Origin: Pandoraea faecigallinarum
GTDB taxonomy: Bacteria > Pseudomonadota > Gammaproteobacteria > Burkholderiales > Burkholderiaceae
Reading direction: 5' to 3'
NCBI RefSeq assembly: GCF_001029105.3
Contig: NZ_CP011807.3
Span: 5,146,001-5,210,000 of the forward strand
DNA length: 64,000 nucleotides
Position numbers and translations under genes: made by a program
The notes under the pieces: model-generated
Database searches by the model: none
What the model was told of the DNA's origin: nothing
What the model saw: only the letters and a program-made list of their open reading frames with translations
Shown: one piece after another, positions 10,926 through 18,767 of the stretch
Layout of the letters: the number at the start of each line of letters is the position of its first letter
Numbering within the stretch: position 1 is the stretch's first letter

Positions 10926-11132
10926 TCAGTGAGTCTCTCGCTCGGCCATCAGTCACCGGCTAGCGCTCGTTCCCAACAACCACAGCCTTGCATCCCTCCC
11001 CCACTCTTTCTCGCTTCCGGCAGCGAGAATTGCCGATATCCGACTGCGCTCCAACTTAAAATCGTTCCGTCAGGGCACGGGCATCCTCGCCACTCACTTG
11101 CCCGCGTGCCCTCGTTGGTCATCCCTTGGCTT

Positions 11133-11148
11133 TGTTTCACGTGAAACG
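11133..11148. promoter_or_regulatory. parS: parS site, array unit 3
   Basis: TGTTTCACGTGAAACG, 223 bp after unit 2. The IS5-family element is inserted 51 bp beyond this site, inside the same unit. Confidence 0.88.
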
Positions 11149-11199
11149 TCGGTGAGTTTCTCGCTCGACCTTCAGTCACCGGCTAGCGCTCGTTCCTAA

Positions 11200-12048
11200 G
11201 AGCCGGTTTACGATCTCCTGAGCAGCAGTGCCAAAAAGGCGAGATGGACAAACTGCAAGCTGGTGTTGAGCAAACGCTCACAGTTCTTCCATAAGCGCCG
11301 GTTCTTCTCCAGCCAGGCGAAACTGCGCTCGACGACCCAACGCTGCGGCAGGACCTTGAAAGTATGCAGTTCGCTGCGTTTGGCGATCTGCACCGTGACC
11401 CGCTCGCCCAAGATCTCGCGCACGCCCTGCGCGAAGGGTTCGCCCACGTAACCGCCATCGACCAGCACACTTTGCACCTGTCCCAAGCGAGGCTTGCCGT
11501 GCTCGAACGCCAGCAACGCTCCTTTGCGATCGGTCACCTCGGCAGTGGTTACCGCCACGGCGTGCGGCAAGCCCTGCGTGTCTACGGCAATATGACGCTT
11601 GATGCCCGACACCTTCTTGCCCGCGTCATAACCCTTATGCGCTGCCGTGTCAGTGTTCTTCACGCTCTGCGCGTCCACGATCAAGAACGTCGTGCTGGCG
11701 CTGCGTCCCTGTCTTGTGCGCGCCGCGCCAACCTGATTTTTTGAGTGCCTGCTCCAGCACGCTCACGCCGTGCTGGTCAGGCTGACTCCATTTGCTGAAA
11801 TACGCGTAGACGGTTTGCCACTTGGGAAACTCGCTGGGCAAGAAGCGCCATTGGCAACCTGTACGCAACAGATACAGCACCGCGCAAAACACCTCGTACA
11901 AGTCCACCGTCGTGGGCTTCGTGCGCCGGCGCACGCTGCGCAACAGCGGCTCGATCTCCGAGAACTTCTCTCGGCTTATGTCACTCGCGTATTTCTTTCT
12001 CGTCATCCTCGAATTATCAGGGATGACCAGAAGATCGCAAACACGTTC
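11200..12048 (-). mobile_element. IS5-family (IS427-group-like) insertion sequence in the parS array
   Basis: An 849-bp element. Its terminal inverted repeats are GAGCCGGTTTACGATCTCCTG at the left and, reverse-complemented, GAACGTGTTTGCGATCTTCTG at the right (16 of 21 match). It is flanked by TAA at 11197-11199 and 12049-12051. The empty site is visible in other copies of the array unit as GTTCCTAACAACC, so the 3-bp target duplication is confirmed by the paralogous units. Size and ends fit IS5-family elements of the IS427 group. Confidence 0.9.
11208..12006 (-). pseudogene. IS5-family transposase, frameshifted (two overlapping frames)
   Basis: The first frame (from ATG 12006, MTRKKYASDISREKF) carries the N-terminal IS5 domain with LRTGCQWRFLPSEFPKW. 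The second carries the catalytic part with LIVDAQSVKNTD, GKKVSGIKRHIAVD and the C-terminal WVVERSFAWLEKNRRLWKNCE. The frames must join near the run of six A residues in CTCAAAAAATCAGG (11733-11746, minus strand). Reading across as KKNQVG needs a +1 or -2 shift, so this is either an A-tract contraction that inactivates the gene or a recoding site. IS427-group elements are known to use programmed frameshifting, but usually with a -1 shift, which here meets a stop. I favour inactivation. Confidence 0.8.
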
Positions 12049-12208
12049 TAACAACCACGGCCTTGCATCCCTCCCCCACTCTTCCTCGCTTCCGGCAGCG
12101 AGAATTGCCGATACCCGGACTGCGCTCCAACTTAAAGTCGTTCCGTCAGTGCACCGGCATCCTCGCCACTCACTTGCCCGCGCGCCCTCGTTGGTCATCC
12201 CTTGGCTT

Positions 12209-12224
12209 TGTTTCACGTGAAACG
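12209..12224. promoter_or_regulatory. parS: parS site, array unit 4
   Basis: TGTTTCACGTGAAACG, first site after the inserted element. Once the IS is removed it is 224 bp from the previous site. Confidence 0.88.
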
Positions 12225-12431
12225 TCGGTGAGTTTCTCGCTTGGCCTTCAGTCACCGGCAAGCGCTCGTTCCTAACAACCACAGCCTTGCATCCCTCCCC
12301 CATCTTTCTCGCTTCCGGCAGCGAGAATTGCCGATACCCGGACTGCGCTCCAACTTAAAGTCGTTCCGTCAGGGCACGGGCATCCTCGCCACTCACTTGC
12401 CCGCGCGCCCTCGTTGGTCATCCCTTGGCTT

Positions 12432-12447
12432 TGTTTCACGTGAAACG
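12432..12447. promoter_or_regulatory. parS: parS site, array unit 5
   Basis: TGTTTCACGTGAAACG, 223 bp after unit 4. Confidence 0.88.
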
Positions 12448-12656
12448 TCAGTGAGTCTCTCGCTCGGCCATCCGTCACCGGAGAGCGCTCGATCCTAACA
12501 ACCAAAGCCGCATCCCCTCCCCACTCTTTCCAGCTTCCGGGGCACCGAGAATTGCCGATACCCGGACTCCGCTCCAACTAAAAATCGCTCCGTCAGTGCA
12601 CCGGCATCCTCGCCACTCACCTGCCTCAGGTGCCATCGAGGGTCATCCCCTGGCTT

Positions 12657-12672
12657 TGTTTCACGTGAAACG
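12657..12672. promoter_or_regulatory. parS: parS site, array unit 6
   Basis: TGTTTCACGTGAAACG, 225 bp after unit 5. The unit that follows is diverged and no further array copy appears after about 12850. Confidence 0.88.
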
Positions 12673-12850
12673 TCGGTGAGTTTCTCGCTCGGCCATCCGT
12701 CGCCGGCTATCGCTCGTTCCTAACAACCACAGCCGCGCATCCTCCCCCGCTCTTTCCAGCTTCCGGGCAGCGAAGATTGCCGATACCCTGACTACGCTCC
12801 AACCTAAAGTCGCTCCGTCAGGGCACTGGCAATCCTCGCCATACGAATAT

Positions 12851-13468
12851 CCGGACTGAACCACGAACCGTCAACGCTGCTGCGTCAACCCGACCAGCCC
12901 CAATTGTGAAACATCGACTTCGTCGACTTATGGCGACGTAAGTGACGCACAGCGGTAAATTCACAGCCCCCGACGTACCCCGGAACGCAACGCCTCACGG
13001 TTGAGCGGGAATCTAAGCAGTGGGATTGGATACCTTGAAGTTGCGATTTAAATTGAAGCGCAGTATGCGTTGCCTCGCCACTACCCGAGAACCAGCCTTG
13101 ACGACGCCATACCACAGCGAATCGGTTTTCCATTGCCGCGCAACAGACGCCCCACTCTTCTCAGTGTTTGGTCGTGCGGCACGGTCATAAGAAGATTCAT
13201 CCGCACCGATCCACGTGAAATATTGCAGACGAGCATAGCCATGTGACCGTCATCCTCTACAGTCGGCATTCGCCAGCAAGCCCCAGCACCGCTGGCGCTT
13301 GTGCGGCAGCACCACGACTTCACCGCCAATGGCGCGCGTCCAGAGGGGTATGGCGATTCGCACGGGACGACGCCGCACGCGAGCCCGTCATCCGATGGGT
13401 CGCCAAATCTGCGTGTTGATCCATCCGAATGCATGCGATCAGTCGTCCGCCCCGGGGCGTCTGAGCGG
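12851..13468. other. Intergenic origin-proximal sequence, no gene seen
   Basis: No open frame here has a recognisable protein pattern. A degenerate CACGTG palindrome occurs at 13211-13220 (CCACGTGAAA) but lacks the GTTTC arm. I see nothing else of note. Confidence 0.5.
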
Positions 13469-13536
13469 TGGGGATCGCGGGTGCCCTGACGGAGCGACTT
13501 TAGATTGGAGCGCAGTCAGGGTACCCGCGATCCCCA
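13469..13536. repeat. Large inverted repeat / hairpin near oriC
   Basis: Two 22-bp arms, 13469-13490 (TGGGGATCGCGGGTGCCCTGAC) and 13515-13536, are complementary at 21 of 22 positions across a 24-bp loop. The loop (GGAGCGACTTTAGATTGGAGCGCA) is the reverse complement of the hairpin segment found in every unit of the tandem array, so this is a diverged, inverted relative of part of that unit with lengthened arms. There is no T-run, so it is not an obvious terminator. Confidence 0.8.
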
Positions 13537-13629
13537 CTGCCCGGATGCTTGCCGGCACGACCCCGAATACAGGGATGTGGACTTTCCGTAGCGAAATAAC
13601 CCGATGCATCCCTCTTGTATGGAAACCAT

Positions 13630-13645
13630 CGTTCCACGTGGAACC
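13630..13645. promoter_or_regulatory. parS: parS site next to oriC
   Basis: CGTTCCACGTGGAACC: a GTTCC-type palindrome that differs at one base from the Pseudomonas-type parS (TGTTCCACGTGGAACC). It lies 73 bp left of the first DnaA box. Confidence 0.82.
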
Positions 13646-13717
13646 CCAAAAAACAAACGCTTGGACAAAACCCAAAAGCGCATCCGCATTCGAGTACGAA
13701 TCGCTAATTGCCTTGCG

Positions 13718-13889
13718 TTATCCACATCCGCTTCTCCACCCACAAATCCGATTTAGGGAATTTGCTTTTCTGTGGATAACCTTGAACACCAATTTCACCC
13801 GAAATTCGAAAAAATCCCGCAACCCCTTATTGCGGCAGTGCGCCATAGATTTGAGTTACCCACACATATCCACAAGCAACTGTGAATAA
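13718..13889. other. oriC: Probable chromosomal replication origin (oriC)
   Basis: Five DnaA-box-like 9-mers lie within 172 bp: TTATCCACA at 13718-13726 (+), the same on the minus strand at 13771-13779, the variants TTACCCACA at 13856-13864 and ATATCCACA at 13866-13874 (+), and TTATTCACA on the minus strand at 13881-13889. The stretch 13745-13830 is markedly AT-rich for this genome and could be the unwinding element. The neighbourhood of mnmG-rsmG-parAB and many parS sites supports an origin. dnaA is not in the window. Boxes and setting are seen; origin function is inferred. Confidence 0.8.
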
Positions 13890-13994
13890 GTGACCTACCA
13901 CACTTCCGGAGAGACGCCCGCTTGCCGCCCAAAGGAAATGGGGCCGGATATTGAACACGAACGACCGTTCGTAATCGAGAGCCGCTTTCGTGCG

Positions 13995-14021
13995 AAAAAA
14001 AGCCCGCCGGATTGGCGGGCT
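13995..14021 (-). terminator. Rho-independent terminator after livF
   Basis: Read on the minus strand, an 8-bp GC-rich stem AGCCCGCC / GGCGGGCT (14001-14008 with 14014-14021, loop of 5) is followed by a run of at least six T residues (13995-14000). It lies 40 bp after the livF stop and also shields the origin from transcription of the liv operon. Confidence 0.9.
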
Positions 14022-14060
14022 CCTTCTGTACTCAGGGAAATACTGTCCGACAAGCGACCG

Positions 14061-14807
14061 TCAGGCAGCCTTTTTGGCCAGCCCGAGATAGGTCTCGATG
14101 ACCTTCGGATTGGTCGCCAATTCCTGCGCCGGACCTTCCAGCGCCAGTTCGCCCGTCTCGATGACGTAGGCGTAGTCGGCGACCTGCAACGCAGCACGGG
14201 CGTTCTGCTCGATCAGCAGCGTTGCCACGCCGGTCTTACGCAAGTCGTTGATGATATGAAAGATTTCCTTCACGATCAGCGGCGCCAGACCCAAGCTCGG
14301 CTCGTCGAGCATCAGCAACTGCGGTTTGGCCATCAACGCACGGCCCACCGCGAGCATCTGGCGCTCGCCGCCGGAAAGCGTCCCTGCCTGCTGGACACGA
14401 CGCTCCTTCAGGCGCGGGAAAAGCTCGTAGACCACGTCCATCTGGTCCAGAAAGTTCTTCTCCCCCGCCTTCTTGCGACGGTACGCACCGAGCAGCAGAT
14501 TGTCCTCGACGGTCATCGTCGAGAACAGCTCGCGCTTTTCCGGCACCAGACACATCCCGCGCGAGACACGCGCCTCGATGGACAGCGCCGACATCTCCTG
14601 CCCGAGATAGGCCACACTGCCCTTGCTCGACCCATTGTGCGGCAGCGCACCCATGATGGCGTTGAGCATCGACGACTTGCCCGCACCGTTCGGACCGATC
14701 ACGGTGACGATCTGCCCCGCCCCGACCCGCAGATGCGCCCCATGCACCGCCTCGACTTTGCCGTATGCGACGGCGAGGTCCCTGACCTCAAGAATCGCGT
14801 CTGCCAT
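14061..14807 (-). CDS. livF: Branched-chain amino-acid-type ABC transporter ATPase LivF (system 1)
   Basis: Second ATPase of a Liv-family importer. It has 248 residues from ATG 14807 ([16 protein letters not shown]); this start shares one base with the stop of the upstream fusion gene (TGATG). Walker A is GPNGAGKSS, the ABC signature LSGGERQMLAVGRALM, and Walker B LLMLDEPSLGLAPL, all intact. It is the last gene of livH-livMG-livF and is followed by a terminator. The substrate could be branched-chain or other amino acids, amides or aromatic compounds; the neighbours do not say which. Confidence 0.9.
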   Translation of the reverse strand: MADAILEVRDLAVAYGKVEAVHGAHLRVGAGQIVTVIGPNGAGKSSMLNAIMGALPHNGSSKGSVAYLGQEMSALSIEARVSRGMCLVPEKRELFSTMTVEDNLLLGAYRRKKAGEKNFLDQMDVVYELFPRLKERRVQQAGTLSGGERQMLAVGRALMAKPQLLMLDEPSLGLAPLIVKEIFHIINDLRKTGVATLLIEQNARAALQVADYAYVIETGELALEGPAQELATNPKVIETYLGLAKKAA

Positions 14808-16603
14808 CACTCCACCCCTCCAAGGTACGCTTCGAGCACCGCCGGGTTCTTCTGCACATCCTCCGGCAGACCCTCGGCGATCTTGGTGCCGAACTCCATC
14901 ACCACCAGGTGATCCGTCAGATTCATCACGAAGTCCATGTCGTGTTCGACCAGCAACACACTCATGCCCTCGTCCTTGAGCTTTCTGAGCAAATCGCCCA
15001 ACGCCTGTTTTTCTTTGTAACGCAGGCCCGCCGCCGGCTCGTCGAGCAGCAGCAAGGTCGGGTCGCACGCCAGTGCCCGCGCAATTTCCAGAATACGTTG
15101 CTGACCCAATGCCAGACTGCCCGCTTCGTCGTACATATGCGCGCCAAGGCCCACACGCTCGATCTGCTTCTTCGCTTCATGCAGCAGCATGGCTTCTTCG
15201 TGACGATCCAGACGCAGCACGCTCGACCACACGCCGCCCTGCGGACGACGACGCAGCCCGTTCCTGTCACGCAGATAGGCACCGATAGCGACGTTCTCCA
15301 GTACGCTCATTTGCGGCATGAGGCGCACGTGCTGGAAGGTACGGCCGATACCGCGCTTGACGATCTCGCGCGAGGGCAGACGATCGACACGCTCGCCCAG
15401 GAACGAGATCTCCCCGCGCGTTGCCTGCAACACACCGGTCACAAGGTTGAACGTGGTCGACTTGCCTGCACCGTTCGGGCCGATAAGACCGACGATCTCG
15501 CCCGCCTTCACTTCGAACGACACGTCGTTCACGGCGACCAGACCACCGAACTCCTTGCGGGCTTTCTCCAGCTTGAGCACCACCTCGCCCACCGCCGGCT
15601 TGGCGCGATGCCCCAGCGCATCGGCTTGCTCCGGTGCCTTCGCCACACGACGCGCCGGGAAGATCTTGCCGAAGAACGGCCATACGCCGTCGCGCGCGTA
15701 TTGCAGCAGCAATACGAGCAGAACGCCGAAGACGATGGTTTCGAAGTTGCCGTTCGCCCCCAGGAGCACCGGCAGGATGTTTTGCAGGTAGTCCTTGAGC
15801 ACCGTGAGAATCGCCGCACCCAGTACCGCGCCCCACACATGCGACACACCGCCGACCACCGCCATGAACAGGTATTCGATGCCGTGGTTCAGGTTGAACG
15901 GCGTCGGGTTCACGGCGCGCTGCAAGTGTGCATACAGCCAACCCGAAATCGCGGCAAGCACGGCGGCGTAGACGAACACGACCACCTTCATCCACGCCGT
16001 GTTGACGCCCATCGCCTCGGCCATCACGCCGCCGCCCTTGAGCGCACGAATGGCGCGGCCCGGACGCGAATCCAGCAGGTTCTTGATCGACACCACCGCC
16101 AGCACCACCACGATCCAGATCAGGTAGTACATCTGACGCCCGCTCGCCAGTTCCAGGCCGAACAGGTTGATGGTCGGGATGTCGTTCAGGCCGTCGTACT
16201 TGCCCAGGAACTCCAGATTACCGAACAGGTAGTACAGCGCCAGACCCCACGCGATCGTTCCCAACGGCAGGAAGTGGCCCGACAGACGCATGGTGATTGC
16301 GCCGATGATGAGGGCGGCCCCCGCCGTAATCGCCACGCCGACAATCAGACCGAGCCACGGCGACGCACCGTATGCCGTCGTCAGATAAGCGGTGGCATAT
16401 GCCCCCAGACCGACGAAGGCCGCCTGTCCGAACGACGTCATGCCGGCGACCCCGGTCAGAAGCACGAGACCGATCGCGACAATGCTGTACAGGCCAATGT
16501 AGTTGAGCAGCGTCACCCAGTACTCGGGCAAACGCACTGGCGCAGGCAACACCGGCAACACGGCCAGCACCGCCAGGAAAATCAGGAAGTATTTGTTTTT
16601 CAT
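14807..16603 (-). CDS. Fused LivM permease - LivG ATPase (system 1)
   Basis: A single 598-residue protein joining two normally separate subunits. Residues 1-320 are a LivM-type permease with about 8-10 membrane segments ([24 protein letters not shown] block near 45-65). Residues 345-598 are a LivG-type ATPase with Walker [13 protein letters not shown], signature [16 protein letters not shown] and Walker [15 protein letters not shown] charged linker, [16 protein letters not shown], connects them. Such fusions occur in beta-proteobacteria. It starts 18 bp after livH and overlaps livF by one base. Confidence 0.92.
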   Translation of the reverse strand: MKNKYFLIFLAVLAVLPVLPAPVRLPEYWVTLLNYIGLYSIVAIGLVLLTGVAGMTSFGQAAFVGLGAYATAYLTTAYGASPWLGLIVGVAITAGAALIIGAITMRLSGHFLPLGTIAWGLALYYLFGNLEFLGKYDGLNDIPTINLFGLELASGRQMYYLIWIVVVLAVVSIKNLLDSRPGRAIRALKGGGVMAEAMGVNTAWMKVVVFVYAAVLAAISGWLYAHLQRAVNPTPFNLNHGIEYLFMAVVGGVSHVWGAVLGAAILTVLKDYLQNILPVLLGANGNFETIVFGVLLVLLLQYARDGVWPFFGKIFPARRVAKAPEQADALGHRAKPAVGEVVLKLEKARKEFGGLVAVNDVSFEVKAGEIVGLIGPNGAGKSTTFNLVTGVLQATRGEISFLGERVDRLPSREIVKRGIGRTFQHVRLMPQMSVLENVAIGAYLRDRNGLRRRPQGGVWSSVLRLDRHEEAMLLHEAKKQIERVGLGAHMYDEAGSLALGQQRILEIARALACDPTLLLLDEPAAGLRYKEKQALGDLLRKLKDEGMSVLLVEHDMDFVMNLTDHLVVMEFGTKIAEGLPEDVQKNPAVLEAYLGGVE

Positions 16604-16621
16604 TCTGTGGTCCGCCCCGTC

Positions 16622-17677
16622 TTATTCTTCGTCTTCTTCCACATGCTTGCTCGTGAGCGACAGCCACAGCAGCACCGGAAGGATCAGCGTGAAGACGATG
16701 ACCTCCTTGTACGCGCTCGCCCAGAACGACGAGTACGACTCCAGCAGGCCCACGAGAATGGCGCCGAGCGCAGCGACCGGGTAACTCACCAGACCGCCGA
16801 TGATCGCGCCCACGAAGCCCTTCAGACCGATCAGGAAGCCCGATTCGTAATAAATGGTCGTGATCGGCGCGATGAGAATGCCGCAAAGCACGCCCAGCAC
16901 CGCCGCCAGCGTGAATGCCAGACGGCCGGCCTGCACCGTGCCGATGCCCACCAGACGCGCTCCGAGCCGGTTCACGGCCGTCGCGCGCAACGCCTTGCCC
17001 GAGAGCGAACGATCGAAGTAGAAGTACAGCGCCAGAATCATCACGACGGACACCCCGACCACCCACAGACTCTGTCCGGACACCATCACCGAGCCGATGT
17101 TGAAGCTCGCATCCGAGAACGCCTGCGTGCGCGACCCTTCCGCACCGAACATCACCAGACCCAGCCCCGTGAGCGCAAAGTGCACACCGACCGAGACGAT
17201 CAGCAACAACAGCGTGCTGGCTTCGGCCAGCGGCTGGTAGGCCAGGCGATAGAGCATCGGCCCCATCGGCACGACCAGCAGCAACGTGACGGCAATTTGC
17301 ACGAGCATCGGCAGCGTCATCGGCGCGAGCGTCTTGACCACGAAGAACACGGCAATCGGGAACACGAGGTATTTGCCCGCGAACACCGGTACGAGGCGCC
17401 CCGCCAGCTTGCGGCGCTCACCGTGACGCAGCACGCCGACCGTCTCCACGATGAACGTGCAGATCCCCATCGCCACGAGCAGCCAGCTCGTCAGCGGAAA
17501 CTTCTGGGTCTGGAGTGCCGCCAGCGTGAGCGCGCCATATGACACGAACTCGCCCTGCGGAATGAAGATGACGCGGGTGACGGAGAACACCAGCACGAGC
17601 GCCAATGCCAGCAAGGCATAAATCGCACCCGTGGTGATGCCGTCCTGCGCCAGGATGGCTGCAATCGAAAGATCCAT
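16622..17677 (-). CDS. livH: Branched-chain amino-acid-type ABC permease LivH (system 1)
   Basis: Inner-membrane permease of 351 residues. The N-terminal [33 protein letters not shown] and the later [23 protein letters not shown] are the usual LivH blocks. It carries an insertion of about 60 residues (around 75-135, with a [13 protein letters not shown] loop and extra helices) compared with standard LivH of about 300 residues. It is first in the livH-livMG-livF transcript, with a candidate promoter 150 bp upstream. Confidence 0.9.
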   Translation of the reverse strand: MDLSIAAILAQDGITTGAIYALLALALVLVFSVTRVIFIPQGEFVSYGALTLAALQTQKFPLTSWLLVAMGICTFIVETVGVLRHGERRKLAGRLVPVFAGKYLVFPIAVFFVVKTLAPMTLPMLVQIAVTLLLVVPMGPMLYRLAYQPLAEASTLLLLIVSVGVHFALTGLGLVMFGAEGSRTQAFSDASFNIGSVMVSGQSLWVVGVSVVMILALYFYFDRSLSGKALRATAVNRLGARLVGIGTVQAGRLAFTLAAVLGVLCGILIAPITTIYYESGFLIGLKGFVGAIIGGLVSYPVAALGAILVGLLESYSSFWASAYKEVIVFTLILPVLLWLSLTSKHVEEDEE

Positions 17678-18012
17678 GCTCCTCTCACTTCGTTTGAGTA
17701 CTTCTTGAACCGGCTGGCGAGACAGCCGGTGTGATGCACGGCGTAGCGCGCTGCCACCCCGTTCCCCTTCACATCGATGCCCCCTCGCACGTTCCCCTGA
17801 TGAACATGCGGCAGCGCAGCGAATTATGAATTGTATAAATCGTTATGCATTGGTAAAACTCGGGTGACTACTGAGTCGATGACGTTTCGGTCTCCGCCAA
17901 CGTCTCGTCTCCCACCCCGTTTTCCGTTTTTCCCGCCTTTGGACGCGCGTCGCGGTCTCCTGCGCGCGTCCGTCCCCGTTCCTTACATCGCGCCCCGGGC
18001 GAGCCGGCCGGC
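17678..18012. other. Intergenic region between marR and livH
   Basis: 335 bp. It holds the AT-rich promoter candidate listed separately at 17830-17857 and otherwise nothing recognisable. Confidence 0.5.
17830..17857 (-). promoter_or_regulatory. Candidate sigma-70 promoter for livH
   Basis: On the minus strand, TTTACC (17852-17857) and TACAAT (17830-17835) are separated by 16 bp in an unusually AT-rich stretch. It points toward livH, 150 bp away. Reading by eye only. Confidence 0.45.
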
Positions 18013-18510
18013 TCAGGCCACCTTGCGGCGACGACGCGGCCTGGCCGGCAGCGACGGTGCGTCGGCCAGGACTTCCGGCGGCAGCGCTTCGCGCACCACG
18101 TCGAGTAGCCGATAGATCTCGGCCAGCGTGTCGCGCCCGACCTTATCCTCCAGATAGCGGTAACGCTCCTCGACCAGGGGGCCGAGCTTCTTGCACAGCG
18201 CCCGGCTCGATGGCGTGAGCGACACCATGACGCGACGCTGGTCCGCCGCCACACGACGACGCAGAATCAGGCCGGACGCCTCCATGCGTTCGAGCATGCC
18301 CGACAGACTGGGGCTCAGGATGCAGCACTCACGTGCGACTTGCCCGATCTCCATTTCCCCGGATTCGCTATCGTTCACGGCCCGTATGACACGCCATTGT
18401 TGTTCCGTGATGTCGTAGCAATTGAGCAAAGGCCGAAAAAGGCCCATGACCGCTTCACGCGATTGCAGCAACACCAGAGATAGATTGCGGTGTTCGAATT
18501 CACCCGTCAT
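18013..18510 (-). CDS. MarR-family transcriptional regulator (HpaR/HpcR-like)
   Basis: Winged-helix repressor of 165 residues. The recognition region is VARECCILSPSLSGMLERMEASGLILRRRVAADQRRVMVSLT (about 58-98), with the MarR wing DQRR. The N-terminal TEQQWRVIRAV and overall size resemble the regulator of homoprotocatechuate operons. It sits between livK and livH of system 1 on the same strand, so it may control this transporter; an aromatic-acid substrate is a possibility, but no catabolic genes are present. The C-terminus is basic (PARPRRRRKVA). Confidence 0.85.
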   Translation of the reverse strand: MTGEFEHRNLSLVLLQSREAVMGLFRPLLNCYDITEQQWRVIRAVNDSESGEMEIGQVARECCILSPSLSGMLERMEASGLILRRRVAADQRRVMVSLTPSSRALCKKLGPLVEERYRYLEDKVGRDTLAEIYRLLDVVREALPPEVLADAPSLPARPRRRRKVA

Positions 18511-18643
18511 GGATTTACGCTCGAAAGGATCGGCCGTTCAGCCCCCCGGCTGCGGCGATCAGGTTGGGACAATGCGGCCTCTCATGTGCCGCTCGCAAAT
18601 GCATGTCCTGCCGTCTCTTTGCGATGCGCGAAACTACCACGCT

Positions 18644-18670
18644 CAAAAAAAACGGGCGCGAACGCCCGTT
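18644..18670 (-). terminator. Rho-independent terminator after livK1
   Basis: Stem AACGGGCG / CGCCCGTT (18651-18658 with 18663-18670) with loop CGAA, followed on the minus strand by a run of T residues (18644-18650). It separates livK1 from marR-livHMGF, so livK1 is a separate transcript. Confidence 0.9.
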
Positions 18671-18767
18671 CTCTGGGCCCGGCTGGTCCAACCGGGCACT
18701 GATACCGCAGATACTTCCGATGTGACAGCGGGGCATGCCTGCATGCTATAGGCAGCCCCGGCGCACA

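Larger units (their letters stand above)
10560..12850. repeat. Tandem array of ~224-bp parS-containing units
   Basis: Units restart at 10685, 10910, 11133, 12209, 12432 and 12657, counting from parS; after removing the IS (849 bp plus 3-bp duplication) the spacing is 225, 223, 224, 223 and 225 bp. Each unit reads parS, then TCGGTGAG..CTCGC, GTCACCGG, a CTCCCCC..TTTC stretch, an imperfect hairpin (CTGACTGCGCTCC...TCGNTCCGTCAGGGC), and CCTCGTTGGTCATCCCTTGGCT before the next parS. The first unit (about 10560-10684) and the last (12657 to about 12850) are degenerate. Open frames here are mirror artefacts of the repeat and I do not call genes. Confidence 0.9.

Noticed and set aside
10560..12850. 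Tandem repeats considered as a CRISPR array
   Set aside because: Units are ~224 bp and conserved throughout, with no short repeat alternating with unique spacers and no cas genes; the constant palindrome is parS.
13211..13220. CACGTG palindrome considered as another parS
   Set aside because: The left arm is GATC instead of GTTTC and the right arm is AAAT, so at least three key positions are wrong.
12885..13743. Several 60-117-codon frames between the parS array and oriC
   Set aside because: They overlap one another on both strands and contain inverted-repeat and DnaA-box sequence, with no RBS or family motif.
14909..17542. Long plus-strand open frame (877 codons) opposite the liv genes
   Set aside because: Shadow of livMG and livH; the sequence is Arg/His/Gln-rich and shows no domain.
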